From NCBI GenBank assembly GCA_041580235.1, contig JBFGEG010000106.1:1-11890 (forward strand): a stretch of DNA of 11,890 nt, written 5' to 3'. Each line of letters starts with the position of its first letter. Position 1 is the stretch's first letter. Shown one piece after another: positions 7,237 through 11,890 of this stretch. Source of the stretch: JADFOJ01 sp041580235. Its GTDB lineage: Bacteria; Planctomycetota; Phycisphaerae; Phycisphaerales; SM1A02. The notes below the pieces were generated by a model. It saw only the letters and a list, made by a program, of their open reading frames with translations, did not search any database and was not told where the DNA came from. The position numbers and the translations under genes were made by a program.

Positions 7237-7746
7237 ATGCTCATTGGCGTGCTGTCAGACTCTCACGGACATGCGGACACCACCGCCCTTGCCGTGCGCG
7301 CCCTGATCGCCGAAGGCGCGCAGATGCTGCTGCACCTCGGCGACATCGGAACAGAGCAGGTCATCGACGAGCTCGTTGGTCACAACGCGCGGATCGTGTT
7401 CGGCAACTGCGACTGGGAAGTGGACGCGCTTTCGCGGTACGCCGAGCTGGTGGCGGTGCAGGTGGACCATCCCATGGGGATGATCGAGGTGGCGGGTCGC
7501 CGCATCGCGTTCACGCACGGCCACCTCAGCCGCCTGATGAGGCAGGCGCTGGATCAGCGTGTGGATTACCTGTTGTACGGCCACACGCATACGATTGGTG
7601 ATGAGCGCGTGGAGGGCACGCGGTTGATCAACCCCGGCGCGTTGCATCGAGCCGCGCGGTATACTTCCGCCCTGCTCGACCCCTCCCGCGATGACGTGCG
7701 CTGGATCGAGATCACGAAACCGCTGCGTTCAGGATCCCATGGCTAA
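7237..7746 (+). CDS. YfcE/MJ0936-type metallophosphoesterase
   Basis: This 169-residue protein is a small calcineurin-fold phosphodiesterase with two metal ions in its active site. All metal-binding motifs are present: D8 and H10 in LSDSHG, D36 in HLGDIG, N57 in GNCDW, H94 in FTHGH, and H116/H118 in YGHTHT. INPGAL after the last motif is also typical. Its size is normal for the YfcE/MJ0936 family, whose members hydrolyse phosphodiester bonds in test substrates but whose natural substrates are mostly unknown. ATG 7237 is chosen because the family begins exactly with a strand plus SDSHG; the ribosome site is weak (AGG 11 bases upstream). No signal peptide is present, so it is cytoplasmic. Its last eight bases overlap the start of the acetyltransferase gene, suggesting translational coupling. 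Confidence 0.92.
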   Translation: MLIGVLSDSHGHADTTALAVRALIAEGAQMLLHLGDIGTEQVIDELVGHNARIVFGNCDWEVDALSRYAELVAVQVDHPMGMIEVAGRRIAFTHGHLSRLMRQALDQRVDYLLYGHTHTIGDERVEGTRLINPGALHRAARYTSALLDPSRDDVRWIEITKPLRSGSHG

Positions 7747-8245
7747 CCCGGCCGACTTCAGTTCCGACAAGGTCAAGATGCGGCTGGTCTGCCCCCAGGA
7801 CCACGCCGCGGTGCGGGAGCTGTTCCGGGCGGGACTGATCGAGGGGTACATCGCCGACAACGACACCGGCGCCGACATCGACAACATCGACGAGGCGTAC
7901 TTCTCCGACGAGGGCCATAGCGCGCTGTGGGTCGCGAGCTACGAGGACGACATCATCGGCATGGTCGGGGTCCAGAAGACCTCCGATCACGAGGCGGAGA
8001 TCCGCCGCCTTCGCGTGCGGCCGGACTTCAGGCGTCTGGGTCTGGGTACCAAGCTCATGGAGCAGGCCCTCACCTTCTGCCAGCATCACAGCTACCTCAA
8101 GGTCACCCTCGACGTTCGCATCGAGCGGGCGCCGGCGATCGCGCTCTTCGAGAAGTTCGGCTTCTCGCTCAATCGGTCACGGGAGATCAACGGTCGGCGG
8201 ACGCTGGACTTCTACCTGGACCTGTACCGCGAGCCGTCGGCTTAG
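7739..8245 (+). CDS. GNAT-family N-acetyltransferase
   Basis: The 168-residue protein has the GNAT fold pattern. ALWVASYEDDIIGMVGVQ forms central strands. EIRRLRVRPDFRRLGLGTKLM (residues 87-107) is motif A, with the acetyl-CoA pyrophosphate-binding R/QxxGxG/A at 98-103. APAIALFEKFGF (131-142) is motif B. Substrate cannot be told from sequence; small molecules, peptides and protein N-termini are all possible. The acidic stretch NDTGADIDNIDEAYF at 41-55 is specific to this subgroup and lies where the substrate loop is usually found. ATG 7739 overlaps the phosphoesterase stop by eight bases and has AGGA four bases upstream. ATG 7778 is a less likely alternative. It is the last gene of the valS operon, and its 3' end runs 59 bases into the convergent ThuA gene. 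Confidence 0.9.
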   Translation: MANPADFSSDKVKMRLVCPQDHAAVRELFRAGLIEGYIADNDTGADIDNIDEAYFSDEGHSALWVASYEDDIIGMVGVQKTSDHEAEIRRLRVRPDFRRLGLGTKLMEQALTFCQHHSYLKVTLDVRIERAPAIALFEKFGFSLNRSREINGRRTLDFYLDLYREPSA

Positions 8246-9017
8246 AGCTCGTTGAGCGCTCCGTACGGCCCTCCGGGCCGCCACTCGCTTCCACGGCGAG
8301 CGTGCGCGAGCATGCCCAGGTGATTCCGCCCGCGAGGTGCTCGACGAACAGCGGGTCGCGATAGCTCTCGATCGTGTGCCCGCCGCCCGTGTACCAGCTG
8401 CGCCCGCCGTCGTACTCCCGGCACCACGCGATGGCCCGCGGTGCCTCCTCCGGCGGCATCACCTCGAGCACGACCTTCAGCCCGGCGGCACTCTCGCGAT
8501 AGCGGTACCACTCGTCCCGGCGCGACCACGCCGACGGCAAGTGACGCGTCGACGGGTGGGTATCGCCGACCACGGACACCACCGCGGTCACGACGGGGCC
8601 GTGGCCGTCGAACCGGGCGCCGACGAGCTGCCCGTACCAGGGCCAGCCGTACTCGGTGTCGGCGGCGGCATGGATTCCCACGAAGCCGCCGCCGCCTCGA
8701 ACGAAGGCTTCGAGAGCCGCCTGCTGCGTGTCGTCGAGAATGTCACCGGTCGTGTTGAGAAAGACGACGACCGCATAGCGGTCGAGGTTTTCGCGTCTGA
8801 ACTCGGCGGCGTCCTCGGTGGCGTCGACGACGAAGCCATGGTCCCTGCCGATGGCCCGGACGGCCTCGAGTCCGGCCGGTATCGAGTCATGCCGGAAGCC
8901 GGCCGTCTTGGTCATCACCAGCACCCGCGGTGGGGACACCGCCGCCGGCTCGGTGTGCTGGCACGTCGCCGCCCCCAGCAAGCTGATCGCCACGACAAGA
9001 CTCACTCGACGCGTCAT
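8187..9017 (-). CDS. Secreted ThuA-domain protein
   Basis: The 276-residue product starts with MTRRVSLVVAISLLGAATC, an export signal. Cys19 could be lipidated, though Thr at -1 does not fit the lipobox well. Residues about 31-245 are a ThuA-like, glutamine-amidotransferase-fold domain. It has VLVMTKTAGFRHDSI, GGGGFVGIHAAADTEYGWPWY, LVGARFDGHG, a HPSTRHLP segment, DEWYRY, AIAWCREYDGGRSWYTGGGHT and FVEHLAGGITWA. ThuA proteins are linked to trehalose or other sugar use and are common as secreted proteins in planctomycetes; the reaction is not established for this type. The last 30 residues are Ser/Thr/Pro/Gly/Arg-rich and look like a non-homologous tail made where the frame runs into the convergent GNAT gene. 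ATG 9017 is preferred over upstream starts because of the signal peptide and the leaderless promoter. Confidence 0.9.
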   Translation of the reverse strand: MTRRVSLVVAISLLGAATCQHTEPAAVSPPRVLVMTKTAGFRHDSIPAGLEAVRAIGRDHGFVVDATEDAAEFRRENLDRYAVVVFLNTTGDILDDTQQAALEAFVRGGGGFVGIHAAADTEYGWPWYGQLVGARFDGHGPVVTAVVSVVGDTHPSTRHLPSAWSRRDEWYRYRESAAGLKVVLEVMPPEEAPRAIAWCREYDGGRSWYTGGGHTIESYRDPLFVEHLAGGITWACSRTLAVEASGGPEGRTERSTSSKPTARGTGPGRSPASADR

Positions 9018-9053
9018 GACCGTCAGAATGCCACACAACGGACCACGTGACAA
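9018..9053 (-). promoter_or_regulatory. Promoter of the ThuA gene, leaderless type
   Basis: On the minus strand TTGTCA (9053-9048) is five of six to the -35 consensus. A 17-base spacer follows, then CATTCT (9030-9025) as a -10 box matching three of six positions, including the A at position 2 and final T. Seven bases separate it from ATG 9017, so transcription should start at the ATG. No ribosome binding sequence is present, which fits a leaderless mRNA. Confidence 0.5.
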
Positions 9054-9182
9054 GCCGGACGGCCGGACGCAGCGCGAGGAAAGGCCACGGACCCGTTGCC
9101 AGGCCCGCGCCTGCGGAAGTTCTTCCCACGCGGGAAGAGGATGGAAGCCGCCACGGTGACGGGTGGCCGCCGCGCTGTCAAG

Positions 9183-9216
9183 AAAAAACGCGCGACTCGC
9201 TACAGCGAGGGGCGCG
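9183..9216 (-). terminator. Intrinsic terminator of the ECF sigma operon
   Basis: Read on the minus strand, a hairpin forms from CGCGC (9216-9212), a 2x2 internal loop, CTCGC (9209-9205), loop TGTA, then GCGAG (9200-9196) and GCGCG (9193-9189). A run TTTTTTCTT follows immediately (A-run 9188-9183 and bases beyond it on the plus strand). It lies about 56 bases after the stop of the PDZ protein gene. It would end the minus-strand operon before the ThuA gene, which then needs its own promoter. Confidence 0.8.
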
Positions 9217-9271
9217 GGATGGCGGACCGCCGCGGCGACCCGCCTTTCCCAGCTTCGCCAGTTTGAGCGCC

Positions 9272-10303
9272 TCAGTTGCCGCGTTCGGTCTCCCTGGCCG
9301 CGTCACGCGCCTGCTCGATGAGCATGTCGATCATCTCCTTGACCTCATCGATGCGGTCATTGAGCCGTTCGAGACGATCGTCGAGATCCTCGGGCAGCCG
9401 ATCCTGAAGCTGCTTCTGGAGCCGCCGGGACAGCCCCGAGTCGCCGAGAAACCGCCACATGTCGCGTGTGTCCGGATCGATCAGGTACTTCTGCCAGTCG
9501 AAGCTCTCGCCCGGCTTGACCTCGAAGATCTGGGGATCCGTCGCGGAAAAGACGAACGCGCCGCCCGCCCCCGCTCCGATCAGCCTCGAGCTTTCCATTC
9601 GCGTCCGGTCAAACTCGTCGAGCGTTACCGCGTACTCGCGGGTTCGCCCCTTGTGGATCACGGTGAAGGTGATCTCGTCGCCGGCGTCCAATTCGCTCAG
9701 GGCCTCCATGACGTCCTGCTGGCCGGCCGGCCGGCGCCCGTCAACGGCCACGATGATGTCGTACTGCTGCAGGCCCGCGTTGTGGGCCGGCAGGCCCTCG
9801 TAAAGGCCGTTGATCATGGTGGTCTCACCGGGCTCGAGCCGCAGGTGCGTGCGCAGGGCCTCACCGGGTTCACCCAGGTGGACGCCGATCATCACCTTGG
9901 GCGGGGGCCCCGACGTCATGCGCCCGCGGCCGACGCCCGGGAGCCCGAGGTCGCCGCCGCCCGGTCCGAGACCCAGCGATCTCATCTCGTTGCCGTCCTC
10001 GTCCAGAATGATGATCTGGCCGCCGGCCTGCTGGATCCGGTCGTGCGGAATCTCTTCGCCGTCGACCCTTACGGTGATCTTGCCGTCCTTGATCTTCAGC
10101 TCGACGACGTGATCGTTGTCGTTCCAGATCGCGGTCGTCGTATCGCCGGCGATGACGGCGGTCCGGGCGACGACGCCGCCGGGGGAAACGCTGATCACGT
10201 CGGTGTCTTGATCGCCGCGGGCCGGGGCCGGCAGCGTGCAGAGCAGAACCGCAGCCGTCGCCGTGACGAGCCGCGTGGTGTTGTGGCAGAAGAAGCGGTT
10301 CAT
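9272..10303 (-). CDS. Exported PDZ-domain protein with C-terminal coiled coil
   Basis: The 343-residue protein starts MNRFFCHNTTRLVTATAAVL and ends its export signal near PAPARG (residues 25-30). Residues 40-105 contain beta-type sequence (HVVELKIKDGKITVRVDG). A Gly-rich linker (111-127) leads to a PDZ domain at about 136-228: VMIGVHLGEPG, then MINGLYEGLPAHNAGLQQYD, IIVAVDG and the ITFTVIHKGRTREYAV strands. After a linker with DWQKYLIDPDTRDMW, residues about 290-340 are highly charged with hydrophobic spacing (RLERLNDRIDEVKEMIDMLI), a probable coiled coil. No protease domain is present, so it is a binding or adaptor protein. ATG 10303 has GAGG nine bases upstream (10316-10313); ATG 10318 has no such site. 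It is the third gene after the ECF sigma and anti-sigma genes, 58 bases from the latter. Confidence 0.87.
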   Translation of the reverse strand: MNRFFCHNTTRLVTATAAVLLCTLPAPARGDQDTDVISVSPGGVVARTAVIAGDTTTAIWNDNDHVVELKIKDGKITVRVDGEEIPHDRIQQAGGQIIILDEDGNEMRSLGLGPGGGDLGLPGVGRGRMTSGPPPKVMIGVHLGEPGEALRTHLRLEPGETTMINGLYEGLPAHNAGLQQYDIIVAVDGRRPAGQQDVMEALSELDAGDEITFTVIHKGRTREYAVTLDEFDRTRMESSRLIGAGAGGAFVFSATDPQIFEVKPGESFDWQKYLIDPDTRDMWRFLGDSGLSRRLQKQLQDRLPEDLDDRLERLNDRIDEVKEMIDMLIEQARDAARETERGN

Positions 10304-10361
10304 GGTGTCGATCCTCATAGGAGATGGATACGGAGTCGTTGACATGAGAGTCGGGCCGTCC

Positions 10362-11009
10362 CTACATGGGCGGGCCCTGCCTGCCTTCGTAGCGGACGAG
10401 GGAGGGACGACCCATCTCGTCCTGGGAGTTGACCTGGTAGAGATCGGGCACCGTCTTGCGCTCCAGGATCTGGCGCAGGTAGAGCAGCTCGTATCCCTGG
10501 CCGTCCTTCAGCGGACGGGTTTCGAGCAGGACCTTCTCGGGGATCTCGGCTATGACGAAATCCTCCTGGCGGCCCTGGTCGACGTACGCCTGGAGCAGCT
10601 CGGCGGCCGAGGCCCGGCCGGGGGTCTCGACGAGGCCCGCGGGTTGGGCCGGCCGCAGGTCGGGCGTGGTCGTCACGACGCGGAGCAACCCCGTCGTCCA
10701 GGTCAGGGTCACGACGGCGGCGACGGCCCACCCCGTCCACCCGGACCATCTTCCGAGGCGCAAGGCTGGCCGCGACGGGCGGCCGGCCCCGGCGGCGTCT
10801 GCGGAACGCGGCAGCTCGATGGTGTCCGCCAGTTTCGCCGCGGCATTGACGGCCCGGGCAAACGCCCTGTTGTCACGCAGGCCGTCGGCGAGACGCCGCC
10901 ATGTCTCGGGATCGTCGGCGGCCAGTGCCGTCAGCTCGTCCCACTCGCCGGCCGTCGCATCGCCGTCGATGATCCGGGAAATAAGACGCTCGTCACGCAG
11001 CTGGTTCAT
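10362..11009 (-). CDS. Anti-sigma factor-like single-pass membrane protein
   Basis: The 215-residue protein has an N-terminal cytoplasmic part, one membrane segment and an outer C-terminal part. Residues 5-55 (RDERLISRIIDGDATAGEWDEL, then DDPETWRRLADGLRDNRAF) resemble the helical sigma-binding region of anti-sigma factors, but the zinc motif HxxxCxxC is absent. Residues about 91-109 (WTGWAVAAVVTLTWTTGLL) form the transmembrane helix. Residues 135-210 are a small domain with EDFVIAEIPEKVLLETRPL and GYELLYLRQILERK, which I cannot assign to a named family. Its start overlaps the sigma gene stop by 17 bases, the usual arrangement of an ECF sigma factor and its regulator. The role as anti-sigma is inferred mainly from position and topology. 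A GAGAAG just upstream serves as a modest ribosome site. Confidence 0.8.
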   Translation of the reverse strand: MNQLRDERLISRIIDGDATAGEWDELTALAADDPETWRRLADGLRDNRAFARAVNAAAKLADTIELPRSADAAGAGRPSRPALRLGRWSGWTGWAVAAVVTLTWTTGLLRVVTTTPDLRPAQPAGLVETPGRASAAELLQAYVDQGRQEDFVIAEIPEKVLLETRPLKDGQGYELLYLRQILERKTVPDLYQVNSQDEMGRPSLVRYEGRQGPPM

Positions 11010-11622
11010 GGGTCTTCTCGCTTTTCACCGCGGCCTTCGACTGACGCGGTGGTCGGGGGTTGGGTTCGTCGGGCCCGGTCGCGGCAAGATCGCGGAGCAT
11101 GCGTCGGGCCCTGGCGATGCGTGTCTCCACCGTCGCTTCCGAAAGGTCGAGAATCTCGGCGATCTGGCGACCCCGGATGCCGTGGACGGCCCGCATCATC
11201 AGGGGCTCGCGGTACGTCTCCGGGAGGCGCATGGCCAGATCGAGCATGCGCCGGGCCTCGTCATCCACGGCGATGGAGGTCGGGGTGTCCCCGGCGGACC
11301 CGGCCGGCTCGAGCCCCAGCGTCACCGGCCGCGGCCGCGCTCGCCGAGCCCGGGCCGAGGCTCGCGCTGCGTTGATCGCGACGGTCCGGAGCCAGGCCCG
11401 GACATTTCGGGGGTCACGAAGCGTGCTGATCTTGCTCACAAGGGTCATGGCGACGTCCTGGAGGAGGTCCTCCAGCTGATCATCGAGCGACTTGTGGGCC
11501 AGCAGCACGGCGGCGATCCATCGCCGGTGCTCGTGCCAGAGCGCATCCATTGCGGCGCGGTCGCCGTTGACGGCATCCGCGGCCACCCCCGCCCGAGCTG
11601 GCATCTCTGGACCGGCAGTCAC
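10993..11622 (-). CDS. ECF-type RNA polymerase sigma factor
   Basis: The 209-residue product has the two domains of an extracytoplasmic function sigma factor. Region 2 covers about 18-93, with DRAAMDALWHEHRRWIAAVL, QLEDLLQDVAMTL (core-binding and D-x-x-Q-[DE] type motif at 52-57), the DPRNVRAWLRTVAINAAR segment and a very basic RARRARPR end. Region 4 covers about 132-180, with LPETYREPLMMRAVHGIRGRQIAEILDLSEATVETRIARARRML, the helix-turn-helix that reads the -35 element. A Pro/Lys-rich tail of about 30 residues follows and overlaps the anti-sigma start. GTG 11622 has GGAG six bases upstream (11632-11629), which decides it over ATG 11604. It directs RNA polymerase to stress or surface-signal genes; the targets are unknown. 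It heads a three-gene operon and is probably controlled by the protein encoded next. Confidence 0.92.
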   Translation of the reverse strand: MTAGPEMPARAGVAADAVNGDRAAMDALWHEHRRWIAAVLLAHKSLDDQLEDLLQDVAMTLVSKISTLRDPRNVRAWLRTVAINAARASARARRARPRPVTLGLEPAGSAGDTPTSIAVDDEARRMLDLAMRLPETYREPLMMRAVHGIRGRQIAEILDLSEATVETRIARARRMLRDLAATGPDEPNPRPPRQSKAAVKSEKTHEPAA

Positions 11623-11765
11623 AAGTCACTCCGTGCAGACAATGAGATGCGCCCTCCCCCCGCTGGTGACGCCAAAGCGCCGGATTCCGGACGAGAATCG
11701 TAGAAGCCCCCGCCGCGCAGAACCCGGTTCCAGGGACGCCGGGTGATCCCGAGCGGAGCGAGGGC

Positions 11766-11796
11766 TCAAATCCGAGGCAGGATGCCTCGGATTTGA
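11766..11796. repeat. Perfect 13-bp hairpin, GGCAGGATGCC core
   Basis: TCAAATCCGAGGC (11766-11778) is the exact reverse complement of GCCTCGGATTTGA (11784-11796), with the five-base loop AGGAT. No T-run follows on either strand, so it is not a standard intrinsic terminator. Its loop and inner stem match those of the next hairpin. Confidence 0.85.
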
Positions 11797-11801
11797 CAAG
11801 A

Positions 11802-11830
11802 CCAGTCCGCGGCATGGATGCCGCGGTTGG
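11802..11830. repeat. Second hairpin, GGCATGGATGCC core
   Basis: CCGCGGC (11807-11813) pairs with GCCGCGG (11820-11826) around the loop ATGGAT. The stem extends outward through CCAG and TTGG with one bulged T and one G-T pair. It lies only five bases after the first hairpin and shares its central GGCA(T)GGATGCC. No T-run follows. The two are probably copies of one hairpin type with different outer stems. Confidence 0.75.
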
Positions 11831-11890
11831 ACCGGCACGACGCCGACGTCAGGACAACAAGACACCTGCCGCGCAGCCCCCGGATGCCGC

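Larger units (their letters stand above)
11623..11890. other. Intergenic region upstream of the ECF sigma operon
   Basis: These 268 bases contain the 5' region of the sigma operon and whatever precedes it. The left half (11640-11745) has no convincing promoter, though a GGAACC at 11731-11726 on the minus strand resembles an ECF -35 element. From 11748 to 11830 lie a CCCGAGC/GCGAGGG string and two strong hairpins. I see no credible protein-coding frame. The remaining 60 bases to the window edge show no start, stop or motif I can assign. Confidence 0.6.

Noticed and set aside
9141..9266. 41-codon plus-strand frame for a basic peptide with RRAVKKKR
   Set aside because: The Lys codons are the A-run of the minus-strand terminator, and the rest covers the hairpin. 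The AGAGG ahead of it touches the ATG, too close to act as a ribosome site.
11690..11700. CCGGATTCCGG-like short palindrome upstream of the sigma gene as an operator
   Set aside because: An 11-base near-palindrome is expected by chance in such GC-rich DNA and no second copy is seen nearby.
11720..11731. GAACCCGGTTC inverted repeat and GGAACC as an ECF -35 element for autoregulation of the sigma operon
   Set aside because: No -10 sequence of ECF type sits at the expected 15-17 base distance, so it is only a lead, not a promoter call.

Overview
The window is GC-rich chromosomal DNA with tightly packed genes. The gene set fits a planctomycete, perhaps in or near the Phycisphaerae: a secreted PDZ/S41-type protease with a long N-terminal region, a secreted ThuA-like protein, an ECF sigma / anti-sigma / PDZ-protein operon, and a valyl-tRNA synthetase with a four-cysteine insertion. 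No rRNA, tRNA, CRISPR array, transposase, integrase or phage gene is visible. The assignment to a lineage is inference from gene types, not from a marker gene.

Layout. (1) Positions 1-1402, minus strand: N-terminal two thirds or so of an exported S41-type processing protease, cut by the left window edge inside its PDZ domain. (2) 1403-1694: divergent intergenic region. (3) 1695-1958, plus: small single-pass membrane protein, possibly made from a leaderless mRNA. It converges on (4) 1955-2992, minus: TPR lipoprotein; the two stop codons share one CTAG palindrome. (5) 2979-8245, plus: a compact four-gene operon of valS, a lipoprotein-like HExxH metallopeptidase, a YfcE-type phosphoesterase and a GNAT acetyltransferase, with gaps of 3 and 19 bases and one 8-base overlap. 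(6) 8187-9017, minus: secreted ThuA-domain protein whose 3' end overlaps the GNAT gene, with a well-placed leaderless promoter. (7) 9018-9271: intergenic, with a clear intrinsic terminator for the operon to its right. (8) 9272-11622, minus: operon for an ECF sigma factor, a one-TM anti-sigma-like protein and an exported PDZ/coiled-coil protein. (9) 11623-11890: intergenic DNA with two strong hairpins that share a GGCA(T)GGATGCC core.

How the genes work together. The right-hand operon looks like a cell-surface signalling unit. The sigma factor would be held at the membrane by the anti-sigma protein, and the PDZ protein is a candidate sensor or adaptor on the outer side of the membrane, by loose analogy with envelope-stress systems. 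The valS operon mixes one essential translation gene with three accessory enzymes of unknown substrate. Nothing in the window is an obviously unprecedented system. The best candidates for new biology are the ECF/anti-sigma/PDZ module, the hairpin pair upstream of it, the cysteine-rich ValRS insertion, and two starts that look leaderless with identical promoter spacing.
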